Below the pieces are notes generated by a model. That model searched no databases and was not told the origin of the DNA. It saw only the letters and a program-made list of their open reading frames with translations. From NCBI GenBank assembly GCA_050329835.1, contig JBHJOJ010000239.1, positions 1 to 34,157 on the forward strand: DNA of 34,157 bases. Reading direction: 5' to 3'. The DNA is from JANNOG01 sp050329835 (GTDB taxonomy: Bacteria; Actinomycetota; Actinomycetes; Actinomycetales; JBBAYJ01). The translations under genes and the position numbers were made by a program. Positions 6,740 to 14,605 of this stretch are shown one piece after another (within the stretch, counting starts at the first letter, position 1; the number at the start of each line of letters is the position of its first letter).

Positions 6740-7768
6740 TCACGGGCCGGGGACGTCCGCGTCCCGCACGGGCAGGCTGAGACGGAACACGCAGCCCGGA
6801 CCGGCGTTGCGGACGTCCACCCGGCCCTCGTGGGCCTGGGCGACCGCCCGGACGACCGCCAGCCCGAGTCCGGCGCCGGCGCCGGCGCCCGGCGTCCGGG
6901 CCTGCTCGCCGCGCCAGCCGGCCTCGAAGACCCGGTCCAGGTCGCGCTCGGGGATGCCGCCGCAACCGTCGGTGACCTCGACCTCGACCCGGCCGCCCGG
7001 ACCGCGCCCGGCCACGACGGTGACCGCGCCGCCGGGCGGGGTGTGGCGGACGGCGTTGACCACCATGTTGACGAGTGCCCGGCCGAGCGCCCGGCCGTCG
7101 CCCGGGAGCACGACGCCGGGCGCCGCCGTCCCGCCGAGTCGCACCCTGCCCGCCGCGGCGAGCGGGTGCGCCTGGGCGAGGGTGTCGGAGACGAGGTCGG
7201 CGACGTCCACGGGCTCCCGGCGGGACGGCGCGGACGCCCCGTGCAGCCGCGACAGGTCGAGCAGGTCGTCGACCATGCCCGCCATGCGCTCGGTCTCGGC
7301 GCAGATCCGGGCGTGGTACCGGGCGGGGTCGGCCACCACCCCGTCCTTCAGGGACTCGGCCATGGCCCGGATGCCGGCCAGCGGCGTCCGCAGGTCGTGG
7401 GAGACCCAGGAGATGGTCTGACGCCGGGCGGCCTCGACGTCGGCGTCCCGGCGGGCCGCCGCGGCCGACTCGGCCGCGGCCACGTCGAGCCGGTGGAGGC
7501 GTCCGGCGAGGACGACACCCACCGCGAGGGCGACCGGGGTCGTGGCCGCGAGGACCACGAGCACGACGACGAAGTCGTCGGCGGAGAGGACCATGGCGCG
7601 GACCGTGGTCCAGGTGCCCGCTGCGACGGACGCCACGACGACGAGCGGTCCCGCGACGGCCGCTGCGGGGACGGAGCGCCGCGACAGGGCCCAGACCCCG
7701 GCGGTGCCCGCCGCGGCCACCGCAGCGGCCGTGACCGCCGCCACGGCGAAGGCCTCGACCGTCTGCAC
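6740..7768 (-). CDS. Sensor histidine kinase of a two-component system
   Basis: A 342-residue HisKA/HATPase kinase. Three or four hydrophobic segments occupy residues 5-90 with no sizeable extracellular loop, so it probably senses within the membrane. The phosphoacceptor is His124 in WVSHDLRTPL; the N box is NMVVNAVRHTPPGG, the G1 box DGCGGIPERDLDRVFEAGW, and the G2 region GAGAGLGLAVVRAVAQAHEG. The GTG at 7768 is chosen since it sits two bases after the response-regulator stop; a longer frame reaching 7903 would overlap the regulator heavily. It pairs with the regulator encoded just upstream. The signal is unknown; location between two PHO-box genes hints at phosphate but does not prove it. 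Confidence 0.85.
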   Translation of the reverse strand: MQTVEAFAVAAVTAAAVAAAGTAGVWALSRRSVPAAAVAGPLVVVASVAAGTWTTVRAMVLSADDFVVVLVVLAATTPVALAVGVVLAGRLHRLDVAAAESAAAARRDADVEAARRQTISWVSHDLRTPLAGIRAMAESLKDGVVADPARYHARICAETERMAGMVDDLLDLSRLHGASAPSRREPVDVADLVSDTLAQAHPLAAAGRVRLGGTAAPGVVLPGDGRALGRALVNMVVNAVRHTPPGGAVTVVAGRGPGGRVEVEVTDGCGGIPERDLDRVFEAGWRGEQARTPGAGAGAGLGLAVVRAVAQAHEGRVDVRNAGPGCVFRLSLPVRDADVPGP

Positions 7769-7770
7769 CG

Positions 7771-8445
7771 TCAGCTCGGGTCCCACCGGTAGCCGACGCC
7801 CCACACGGTCACCAACCGCGTCGGGACCGCCGGGTCGTCCTCGACCTTCGCCCGCACCCGTCGGACGTGCACCGTGACCGTCGACAGGTCCCCGAAGTCC
7901 CATCCCCAGACCCGGCGCAGCAGGTCCTCGCGGGAATGAGCCGTGCCGGGATGGCGCACGAGGTGGGCGAGGAGGTCGAACTCCCGGACCGTCAGCCCCA
8001 GGTCACGGCCCCCCCGGGTGGCGCGCCGGGCGGCCGGGTCGACCATGAGGTCGCCGTCGGTGACCGGCTCGGGGGACGGCTCACCGGCGCGGCGCAGCAC
8101 CGAGTGGAGCCGCAGGACGAGCTCGCGCGGGCTGAAGGGCTTGACCACGTAGTCGTCCGCGCCGGTGACGAGTCCCCGGACCCGGTCCTCCTCCTCGCCG
8201 AGCGCGCTCAGCATGACCACGGGCAACCCAGGGTGATCCCGGCGCAGCTGCCGGCACAGCTCGTGGCCGTCGACGCCGGGAAGCATGACGTCCAGCACGG
8301 CGGCCGCGGGCGGGTGGTCCTGCGCCGCCGCGAGCGCCCCCGGGCCGTCGGCCGCGGCCACGACCTCGTGCCCGGCCCGCCGCAGGTAGTCGGTCGCCAC
8401 CTCGCGCACGGTCGGGTCGTCGTCGACGACGAGGACCCGGACCAC
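7771..8445 (-). CDS. OmpR/PhoB-family response regulator
   Basis: A 224-residue regulator with a receiver domain (about 1-115) and a winged-helix DNA-binding domain (about 128-224). The acidic pocket is VVDDD (residues 7-10), the phosphoacceptor Asp52 in VLDVMLPGVDG, the switch residue Ser80 in VVMLSALG, and the conserved Lys102 in VKPFSPREL. The effector shows LTVREFDLLAHLVRHPG and the recognition/wing end VHVRRVRAKVEDDP...VWGVGYRW. The GTG start is six bases after a TACGAT -10 box, indicating a leaderless mRNA. The kinase follows two bases after the stop. Similar systems are common in actinobacteria; the target genes are not shown by sequence. Confidence 0.87.
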   Translation of the reverse strand: MVRVLVVDDDPTVREVATDYLRRAGHEVVAAADGPGALAAAQDHPPAAAVLDVMLPGVDGHELCRQLRRDHPGLPVVMLSALGEEEDRVRGLVTGADDYVVKPFSPRELVLRLHSVLRRAGEPSPEPVTDGDLMVDPAARRATRGGRDLGLTVREFDLLAHLVRHPGTAHSREDLLRRVWGWDFGDLSTVTVHVRRVRAKVEDDPAVPTRLVTVWGVGYRWDPS

Positions 8446-8451
8446 GCCATG

Positions 8452-8457
8452 ATCGTA
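8452..8457 (-). promoter_or_regulatory. -10 box of a leaderless promoter for the response regulator
   Basis: TACGAT on the minus strand is followed by six bases and the GTG start of the response regulator. No Shine-Dalgarno sequence is present. This spacing is the usual mark of a leaderless actinobacterial transcript. Confidence 0.5.
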
Positions 8458-8484
8458 AGCCCCGCCGGCCGGCTCCCCGCCCGG

Positions 8485-8502
8485 AGCGGCACGGATGCCG
8501 CT
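8485..8502 (-). terminator. Short hairpin at the end of the nuclease gene
   Basis: A 7-bp perfect stem (AGCGGCA at 8485-8491 and its complement at 8496-8502) with a four-base loop overlaps the TAG stop of the nuclease gene, just before the regulator promoter. It could insulate the two transcripts. Confidence 0.4.
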
Positions 8503-11383
8503 ACGGACGGAGCAGGTCCCGCAGCCGCGGCGGGCTGACGTCGAACGGGATGAGCACCCGGTCGATGCCGTGCCCGACCTGGACCTGGCCGGCGTTGACG
8601 TCCGGCTGGACGACGACGGGGTCGGTGAAGCGGGTGCCGGCGTCGACCAGGGTGATCGTGCCGTCGGCGACGTCGACCTCGACGGCGCCGCCCTGGGCGG
8701 TGGTGAGCACGGCGCCGTCCGAGGCGAGCACCGCGGTGGAGTCCAGCGTCGCCCCGGGCACCACGTGGTACAGCAGCACCTGCTCGAGGGTGTCGACGTC
8801 GAGCAGGTACAGCCCGATCAGCCCGCCCAGCTCGGTGCGGACCCGGATCGGCAGGTACTCCCCGAGCGAGGCCAGGAACGCCGCGTCGGTCGGCAGGAAC
8901 GCCGTGACCGGCACCGTGGGGTCCGCGAGCACGCCGACCGAGGAGTCCGGGCGCTCGGCGAGCACCCGCTGCACGGCGATCTCCAGCAGGTCGTAGTCGG
9001 CGGGGTTCCGGTCGACGAACGAGTCCCCGGCCAGCACGTCGGCGAGGCTGACGTCGGTGCGCAGCGGCGGCACGGCGTCGAACCCGACGACGACCGGGTT
9101 GTGGTCGCTGGCCCGGTAGGGGTCCGGCGAGTACAGCGCCGGGACACCGGAGTCGTACTGGTAGGCGAACGGCTCGGCGGCGTTGACCTGCCAGATGTCG
9201 ACGCCGGTGACCTTGGCCGCGGCAGCCGTCGACGCCAGGGCGTGGTCCAGGTTGCCGTCGCGCTGGTCGAACGAGTACGTGAACTCGTCGAGTCCCTCGA
9301 CGAGGTCGGCGTACCCGGCGGCCTCGAGCGTCGTGATCGGGTCCTCCTCGCCGTAGGCGTTGAAGTCGCCCATGAGGAGCACGTCGTCCTCGCCCAGCCC
9401 GGCGGCCAGGTCCGCGGCGGCGGCGGCGAGGGCCTGGGCCTGGCGGGTGCGGTCGGCGTTGAAGGCGCCCTGCCCGTCGCCCTGGTCGAGGTTGTCGCCG
9501 GAGGCGCCGGAGGACGACTTCGACTTGAAGTGGTTGGACACCACGAGGAAGCCGTCGCCGTCCCGCTGGAACAGCTGGGCCACGGGCTCCCGCGCGTTGG
9601 ACCAGGCCTGGGGATCGCCTCCCAGGGACACGGCGTCGCCGACCCGGGTCACGCTGCCGCTGCGGTAGACGATGGCGTTCTGGATGACGTCCGGCTCGGT
9701 GCGGACGTAGTCCGGGGTGGGGACGAACGCCCAGTCGGCGCTCTCCCCCGCCGCCGGGGCCGCGGCGTTGAGGGCGGCGACGAGCGCCTCGAGCGCGACG
9801 TCGGAGTCCTTGCCGAAGCGGGCGCCGTACTCGATCTCCTGCAGTGCGACGACGTCGGCGTCCAGCGCCAGCAGGGCCGCGACGATCTTCGCCTCCTGGT
9901 CCGCGAACGCCTCCGGGGTGGTCGCGCCGCGCGGCTCCGGGTCGGTGAAGGTCCCGTCGTCGAGGGTGACGAAGTAGTTGAGGACGTTGAAGGCGGCGAC
10001 CGACACGTCCCCGCCGACGTCCTCGGGAGCCGCGGTGCGCGGGTTCGCGGCCTGCCACGTCACCTGGTCCGGCGTCCCGGTGACGGGCTGCAGCCGCCAG
10101 TTGCCGAATCCGAAGGACAGGACGTGCGACCCGAGATCCGCGGTGTCGCCGACCCGGACGGTGCCGCCGACGGTGAGGTACGGCGGGGCCAGGCCCGCCG
10201 AGCGCAGGTCCGCGTTCGAGCCGTCGTCCAGGACGATCTCGCGGGTCCGGTTCTCGGCCTCGACCGCGGCGGCCGGCTCGCCGGGCGCCGCGGCCTCGGT
10301 GCCCTGGACCAGCGGGCCGCCGGACGACAGCCGGACCTCGCCGAACTGCTCGAGCTGGAACAGCCCGGTGACCGACAGCTGCTGCGCCGGGGTGACGAGC
10401 ATGCCCTCGAGCGGTTCCCGCTCGGCCTCGGTCGACGGGAGCGGCAGCGTCGCCGCCGCCGGGACGTCGGCGGTGCCGCACACCTCGGCGGCGGTGCCGG
10501 TCACCTGGGTGAGGCCGAAGGACTCCCCGGCAGTGCCGCGCACCGCGACCTCGTCGCCGACCCGCACCTCGCCGAGTCCGGACCCCAGGACGAACACGCC
10601 GTCGGACGTCGCCGGATCGCCGTCACCGACCGGGTCCTGCAGGAAGAAGCCCGACAGGCCCGGCTGGGTGTCCGCGGTGACGACACCGCGCGTGACGACC
10701 TCGCTGCCGTCGAGGGGCGTGGTGGCGCCGCCGCCCTGGATCTCGGGGATCGTCGCGGTCACGTCCGCCGCGCACACCTCCTCGCCGCCGCCCCCGCCGC
10801 CGGCCCCGCCGAGCCCGACGGTGTCGTTGACCTCGCCGAACGTCGCCGTCGCCGGGCCGGCCCAGGCGCCGTCGACCTTCTGCAGGGACTGCCCCGCCGG
10901 CTCGCTGCCGGACTCCGCGGCGCCGACGTCGGTGCTCGTCAGACCGGCCGCCGGACCCGCGGCTGCGGTGACGACGCCCTCGTAGGAGAGGAACTCCACG
11001 ACCGTCCCGGCGGGGTCGACCAGGGCGAGCCCGTCGGGGGCGCCGTTCTGGATCCCGTTGGTCGCGTACTCCAGGACGACGACGCCGTCGCCGCTGGGGT
11101 CGCCGGCCGGGGAGTCGACGGCACCCGACAGGGTCCTGGTGTCGTACGGCGCCAGCGAGGTGGAGGAGCCGTTGTAGAGGACGACGGACCAGCCCGTGAG
11201 GTCGGTCCCGAGGGCCGCCGTCACCTCCACGGCCTCGCCCGCGTCCGTCCCGGCGTTGTCGTAGTGGATCTCGCTGAGGAACGGCGCCGACCCCGCTGCG
11301 GCAGCGGGGAGGGGCACCAGGGCGGCCGCGGCCAGCGCCCCGGCCGCAGCCGTCGCCAGGGCGGTCCTTCGGATCGAGCTCAC
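8501..11383 (-). CDS. ExeM/NucH-type secreted nuclease with C-terminal fasciclin domain
   Basis: A 960-residue exported protein. It has a Sec signal peptide (residues 1-30, ending PAAAAG), then a lamin-tail domain (about 34-165, SEIHYDNAGTDAGEAVEV), an ExeM/NucH OB-like region, an endonuclease/exonuclease/phosphatase domain (about 455-770) and a FAS1 domain (about 770-955). Catalytic residues are in place: Asn466 (FNVLNYF), Glu516 (LQEIEYG), Asp673/Asn675 (GDFNAYG) and Asp760/His761 (SDHNP). FAS1 signatures are VTAFLPTDAAF, VLLYHVVPG and QVGHGIDRVLIP. AAGGA precedes the GTG by five bases. The enzyme should degrade extracellular DNA; FAS1 may mediate adhesion. A three-unit PHO box upstream suggests use of DNA as a phosphate source. 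Confidence 0.87.
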   Translation of the reverse strand: MSSIRRTALATAAAGALAAAALVPLPAAAAGSAPFLSEIHYDNAGTDAGEAVEVTAALGTDLTGWSVVLYNGSSTSLAPYDTRTLSGAVDSPAGDPSGDGVVVLEYATNGIQNGAPDGLALVDPAGTVVEFLSYEGVVTAAAGPAAGLTSTDVGAAESGSEPAGQSLQKVDGAWAGPATATFGEVNDTVGLGGAGGGGGGEEVCAADVTATIPEIQGGGATTPLDGSEVVTRGVVTADTQPGLSGFFLQDPVGDGDPATSDGVFVLGSGLGEVRVGDEVAVRGTAGESFGLTQVTGTAAEVCGTADVPAAATLPLPSTEAEREPLEGMLVTPAQQLSVTGLFQLEQFGEVRLSSGGPLVQGTEAAAPGEPAAAVEAENRTREIVLDDGSNADLRSAGLAPPYLTVGGTVRVGDTADLGSHVLSFGFGNWRLQPVTGTPDQVTWQAANPRTAAPEDVGGDVSVAAFNVLNYFVTLDDGTFTDPEPRGATTPEAFADQEAKIVAALLALDADVVALQEIEYGARFGKDSDVALEALVAALNAAAPAAGESADWAFVPTPDYVRTEPDVIQNAIVYRSGSVTRVGDAVSLGGDPQAWSNAREPVAQLFQRDGDGFLVVSNHFKSKSSSGASGDNLDQGDGQGAFNADRTRQAQALAAAAADLAAGLGEDDVLLMGDFNAYGEEDPITTLEAAGYADLVEGLDEFTYSFDQRDGNLDHALASTAAAAKVTGVDIWQVNAAEPFAYQYDSGVPALYSPDPYRASDHNPVVVGFDAVPPLRTDVSLADVLAGDSFVDRNPADYDLLEIAVQRVLAERPDSSVGVLADPTVPVTAFLPTDAAFLASLGEYLPIRVRTELGGLIGLYLLDVDTLEQVLLYHVVPGATLDSTAVLASDGAVLTTAQGGAVEVDVADGTITLVDAGTRFTDPVVVQPDVNAGQVQVGHGIDRVLIPFDVSPPRLRDLLRP

Positions 11384-11567
11384 GGAGGTCCTTCCGTCGG
11401 AGGGAGGTCCCCCCTGCTTACCGGGCGTGTCAAGCGCCTGGTGAACCCCAGGTGAACGGAGCGTGACCAGACCGCCGGGGGTCGGACGCGGCTCACCAGC
11501 CCTCCGGAACTCAGTTCCACCCCGTCGTCCCCGCGAGCTGCGGCCCGACCGGACGCCGGACCCTCCC
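11384..11567 (-). other. Intergenic region between ABC permease and nuclease
   Basis: These 184 bases hold the PHO box (11436-11468) and a small dyad GGAAC-TCA-GTTCC at 11506-11518. I see no clear terminator for the upstream transporter operon and no small gene. Confidence 0.5.
11436..11468 (-). promoter_or_regulatory. Three-unit PHO box upstream of the nuclease gene
   Basis: Read on the minus strand from 11468 downwards, three consecutive 11-base units appear: GGTCACGCTCC, GTTCACCTGGG and GTTCACCAGGC. All match the G(G/T)TCA-led PhoP direct-repeat consensus and the 11-bp phasing. A TTGACA-like hexamer follows within a few bases, and the start codon is about 52 bases away. Confidence 0.78.
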
Positions 11568-12329
11568 TCATCGCAGGCGGGCGACCACCCGGTGCTCGAC
11601 CAGCCCGAGCGCCGCGTCGCTGAGCTTCCCCAGCACCGCCAGCAGGACGATCGTCAGCAGGATGACCTCGACCCGGCCGGTGTTCTGGGAGTCCACCAGC
11701 AGGAAGCCGAGCCCGGCCGAGGCGCCGAGCAGCTCCGCGGCGACCAGGAACAGCCAGGCCTGCGCCAGTCCCAGCCGGGCCCCCGCCAGCAGGGACGGCG
11801 CCGCCGTCGGCAGCAGCAGCGACCGCACCCGCTGCCCCGGCGACAGCCCGTAGGTGCGGGCCACCTCGACCAGGCCCGGGTCGACCTGGCGCAGGCCGGA
11901 CACCAGGGTGGCCAGGACCGGGAAGAACGCGCCGATCGCGACGAGCACGACCTTCGGCTGCTCCCCCAGGCCGATCCACAGCACGAGCAGCGGCACCCAG
12001 GCCAGCGACGGCACCGCCCGGATCGCCAGCAGGCTGGGGGTGAGCAGCCGGTCCAGGGTCCGGCTGAGACCGACGCCGATCCCCGCCACCAGCGCCAGGC
12101 CGGCGCCGATCGCGAACCCGGTGGCGACCCGCACCACGCTCGTCGACAGGTGCTCGGCGAGCGAGCCGTCGGCGGCGAGGCGCCCCGCGGCGTCCAGCAC
12201 CTCCGCGGGCGGCGGGAGGATCGACGGGGCCACCGCCCCGATGACCGCGGCCGCCTGCCAGGCGGCGAGCGCCGCTGCCGGCACCACCAGGCCGAGCGTC
12301 GCTCCCGCCGCGGTCACCCGGGCGCTCAT
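11568..12329 (-). CDS. ABC transporter permease (sulfonate/taurine type)
   Basis: A 253-residue inner-membrane permease of the BPD-transport family in the SsuC/TauC group. It has about six hydrophobic helices and the ATPase-contacting EAA loop EVARTYGLSPGQRVRSLLLP. The ELLGASAGLGFLLVDSQN stretch is very typical of SsuC-like proteins. The ATG overlaps the stop of the binding-protein gene (ATGA). It is the last gene of an operon ordered ATPase - binding protein - permease. Substrate is probably an organosulfur compound, supported by the SAM riboswitch at the head of the operon; SsuC-like permeases also serve nitrate, cyanate and pyrimidine-precursor uptake, so family alone does not settle it. 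Confidence 0.8.
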   Translation of the reverse strand: MSARVTAAGATLGLVVPAAALAAWQAAAVIGAVAPSILPPPAEVLDAAGRLAADGSLAEHLSTSVVRVATGFAIGAGLALVAGIGVGLSRTLDRLLTPSLLAIRAVPSLAWVPLLVLWIGLGEQPKVVLVAIGAFFPVLATLVSGLRQVDPGLVEVARTYGLSPGQRVRSLLLPTAAPSLLAGARLGLAQAWLFLVAAELLGASAGLGFLLVDSQNTGRVEVILLTIVLLAVLGKLSDAALGLVEHRVVARLR

Positions 12330-13366
12330 GGAGCGGTCACCGTCGTGATCGGCTCGGTCGCGAACAGGGTGTCGAGCGCCTCGGTCACCGTGGCCTCGTC
12401 CCTCACCTGGTCCTCGGCGACGACGATCGGGACGACCCGCTCGAGGACCTCGCGCTGGGCGTCCCCCGGCACCGGGTCGACGGTCAGGTCGGTCCGCTCG
12501 TCCAGGACCGTCTCGGCCACCTCGAGGTCCACGCCGGACTCCTGCGCGAGCAGTTCGGCGGTCTCGTCGGGGTTCTCGGCGATCCAGCGCCGGGCCCGCT
12601 CGTACTGCTCGAGCACGAGCTCGACGGCGTCGGGGTGCTCGGCCAGCCAGTCCTCGCGGACGTTGAGCACGCTGTAGGTGTTGCGCTCCGGCGCCCGGAC
12701 GGCCAGCTCGACGCCGTCGGCCAGCTCGGCGTCGGCCATGATCGGGTCGAGCCCGGCCCAGGCGTCCACGTCCCCGCGGACCAGGGCCGTGCGCCCGTCG
12801 GCGTGCTGGAGGTTGACCACCTCGACGTCGTCCAGCGACAGGCCGGCCTCGGCGAGCGTCTGCAGCAGGAAGAAGTACGGGTCGGTCCCGATGGTGGCCG
12901 CGACGGTCCGCCCGGCCAGGTCCTCGGGTGCGGCGATGTCGCTGTCGGCGGGGACGACGATCGCCGACCACTCCGGCAGGCCGAGCACGTCGACGACCAC
13001 GTTGGGCCCGCCGTTGGCGCGGGCCACCAGCGCGGCGCTGCCGGCGGTGCTGGCGACGTCGACCGCGCCGCCGCGCAACGCCTCGTTGGCCTTGTTCGAG
13101 CCCTGCGACAGGGTCCAGGTGACCTCGACGTCCTCCCCGGCCGCCGCCTCCAGCCACCCCTGCTCGCGCAGCACCAGGCTGGCGGGGTTGTAGTAGGCGT
13201 AGTCGAGGTTCAGGGCGTCGACGGACAGCGCGGCGGCGTCGCCCGCCGCGGGCGAGGCGTCGCCGAGCGCGGTGCCGGAGCGGGAGTCGCCGGTCCCGCA
13301 GGCCGCGGCGAGGACGGCGGCGGCGAGTGCGGCGGCGAGTGCGGCGGGGCGGGCGGTGGGAGTCAT
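12326..13366 (-). CDS. ABC transporter substrate-binding lipoprotein (SsuA/TauA-like)
   Basis: A 346-residue lipoprotein of the NMT1/SsuA-like family that delivers ligand to the permease at 11568-12329. The signal peptide is Ala-rich with lipobox LAAAC (Cys23), encoded partly by a 12-base repeat near 13319-13342. The mature part shows YYNPASLVLREQGWLEAA, WTLSQGSNKANEALRGGAVDVASTAG, the hinge GRTVAATIGTDPYFFL and VDAWAGLDPIMADAEL, all typical of sulfonate-binding proteins. The ATG at 13366 is chosen over an earlier in-frame start at 13426, since GAGAGG lies eight bases upstream and the signal peptide starts there. Confidence 0.83.
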   Translation of the reverse strand: MTPTARPAALAAALAAAVLAAACGTGDSRSGTALGDASPAAGDAAALSVDALNLDYAYYNPASLVLREQGWLEAAAGEDVEVTWTLSQGSNKANEALRGGAVDVASTAGSAALVARANGGPNVVVDVLGLPEWSAIVVPADSDIAAPEDLAGRTVAATIGTDPYFFLLQTLAEAGLSLDDVEVVNLQHADGRTALVRGDVDAWAGLDPIMADAELADGVELAVRAPERNTYSVLNVREDWLAEHPDAVELVLEQYERARRWIAENPDETAELLAQESGVDLEVAETVLDERTDLTVDPVPGDAQREVLERVVPIVVAEDQVRDEATVTEALDTLFATEPITTVTAP

Positions 13367-13422
13367 GATCAAAACCTCTCGTGATCGGTCGGCGGGTGGG
13401 TCGGGGGCGCCCGGCGGGGCGG

Positions 13423-14265
13423 TCAATGGGTCGGGACGCCGACGAGGTCGAGCAGCCGGGCTCGCAGCCGGGCCGCCTCGGTGGCGGTGTCGGGGTCGGT
13501 GGTGTCCCGGGGACGGGACAGGTCGACGCCCACCCGGGTGGCGGCCCCGCTGCCCGCGGGGCCGAGGACGGTGACCTCGTCGGCGAGGCGGACGGCCTCG
13601 TCGACGTCATGGGTGACGAGCACCACCGTGGTGCCGTCGGCGTGGACCAGGTCGTCGACGAGTGCCTGCATGCGCAGCCGGGTGAGGGCGTCGAGCGACG
13701 CGAACGGCTCGTCGAGCAGCAGCACGCCCGGCCGGGAGACCAGCGCCCGGGCGAGCGCCGCCCGCTGCGCCATGCCGCCGGACACCGCGGCCGGGCGCTG
13801 GTCGCCGTGCCCCGCCAGGCCGACCCGCTCCAGCAGCGCCTCGACCTAGGCCCGGCCGCCGGCGGAGCGATCGCGACGCCGTCGCCGGGTGGCGCCGAGG
13901 GCGACGTTGGCGTGCAGGTCGAGCCAGGGCAGCAGCCGGGGTTGCTGGAACACCACGCCCACCCGGTCACCGGGTGCCGACACCGGCTGCCCGCCGATCC
14001 GCACCTGTCCGGCGGTGGGCCCGGCGAGGCCGGCCAGGACCCGCAGCAGCGTCGACTTGCCGCACCCGCTGGGACCGAGGACGGCATGCACGGCGCCCGC
14101 CGGCACCTGGAGGTCGAGCCCGGCGAGCACCGGGCCGCGCCCGAAGTCCACGCCCAGCCCCGTCACGTCGACCGGCAGCGACCGGCCGGCGGACGGCGTG
14201 CTCGGGGCTGGTGGGGTGGCGTCCGGGGACCGGGCAGCACGGGACATGGCGGCGGGTGACGGCAC
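13423..14265 (-). pseudogene. ABC transporter ATPase interrupted by an in-frame amber codon
   Basis: The reading frame encodes an SsuB/TauB-like ATPase split by TAG at 13846-13848. The upstream part (GTG at 14265, GGAGG five bases before it) carries Walker A GPSGCGKST and the Q-loop VVFQQPRLLPW. The downstream part, in the same frame, carries VEALLERVGLAGHG, the signature VSGGMAQRAALARAL, Walker B GVLLLDEP, the D-loop SLDALTR and the switch VTHDVDEA. Length and register are intact around the stop, so a single substitution (for example GAG to TAG) explains it, with no indel. As read, the transporter lacks a working ATPase unless the stop is suppressed, both parts assemble, another ATPase substitutes, or the base is a sequencing error. 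Confidence 0.8.
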
Positions 14266-14351
14266 AGGGGCCTCCAGGGATGGTCACGGGGACGGTCGGG
14301 GGCACGCAGGCAGGGGCGGGCCCGGTACGGGCGTCGCGGGAGCGCGCCGCC

Positions 14352-14374
14352 CCCGCCCGGGAGACCCGGGCGGG
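14352..14374 (-). terminator. Possible attenuator hairpin in the transporter leader
   Basis: A perfect 10-bp stem (CCCGCCCGGG and its complement) with a three-base loop lies between the leader-peptide stop (14411) and the ATPase start (14265). It has no T-tract. Its place suits an attenuator governed by leader-peptide translation. Confidence 0.45.
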
Positions 14375-14410
14375 ACGGGGGGACCGGTCGACGACCGGCC
14401 GGTCAGCGCG

Positions 14411-14500
14411 TCAGCGCGCGGGGCGGACGGACCGGGGACAGACCGCCGAGGCCCGGCGTCCGAGGTCGACGTCGCGCCTGCGGGTGAGGACCCTGCTCAC
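14411..14500 (-). CDS. Cysteine-containing leader peptide
   Basis: A 29-residue reading frame with GTG start at 14500, preceded by GGAGGG four bases away. The peptide contains TRRRDVDLGRRASAVCP, matching the RRxVDLxRxxSAxC pattern of the short leader peptides found before sulfur-assimilation genes in Streptomyces and relatives. These are thought to sense cysteine or cysteinyl-tRNA through translation of the terminal Cys codon (here Cys21). It sits directly after the SAM riboswitch; the P1 3' strand touches its ribosome-binding site. An in-frame ATG at 14512 is possible but lies in the riboswitch stem. A regulatory rather than structural role is likely. Confidence 0.72.
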   Translation of the reverse strand: MSRVLTRRRDVDLGRRASAVCPRSVRPAR

Positions 14501-14508
14501 GAAACCCT

Positions 14509-14596
14509 CCATCGGCCCTGGCGGTAGCACCCGCACCCGAGGACCGGGGGGTTGCTGCGGCGTCGTCGAGCCAGGTCTCTCGGCCGCTCCTGATGG
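14509..14596 (-). promoter_or_regulatory. SAM riboswitch (SAM-I/IV clan)
   Basis: On the minus strand the S-box core is readable. P1 pairs CCATC (14596-14592) with GATGG (14513-14509). P2 begins GCGGC (14587-14583) and closes GCCGC before AGCAACC. P3 follows (ACCC/GGGT and CCCG/CGGG), then GGTGCTACC. The loop CCTGGC (14575-14570) is exactly complementary to GCCAGG (14522-14517), the expected pseudoknot. No separate P4 hairpin precedes the P1 3' strand, which suggests the actinobacterial SAM-I/IV variant or SAM-IV rather than classic SAM-I. SAM binding would lower expression of the downstream leader peptide and sulfur transporter. Confidence 0.82.
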
Positions 14597-14605
14597 ACGG
14601 GCATG

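Noticed and set aside
8495..11455. A 986-residue open frame on the plus strand
   Set aside because: It is the shadow of the secreted nuclease on the other strand, with no recognisable motif and no ribosome site.
13319..13342. A 12-bp tandem repeat as a mobile or regulatory repeat
   Set aside because: It simply encodes repeated Leu-Ala-Ala-Ala in the lipoprotein signal peptide.
13846..14265. A complete 139-residue nucleotide-binding protein
   Set aside because: It ends mid-domain at TAG while the rest of the ATPase continues in the same frame, so it is the 5' part of an interrupted gene.
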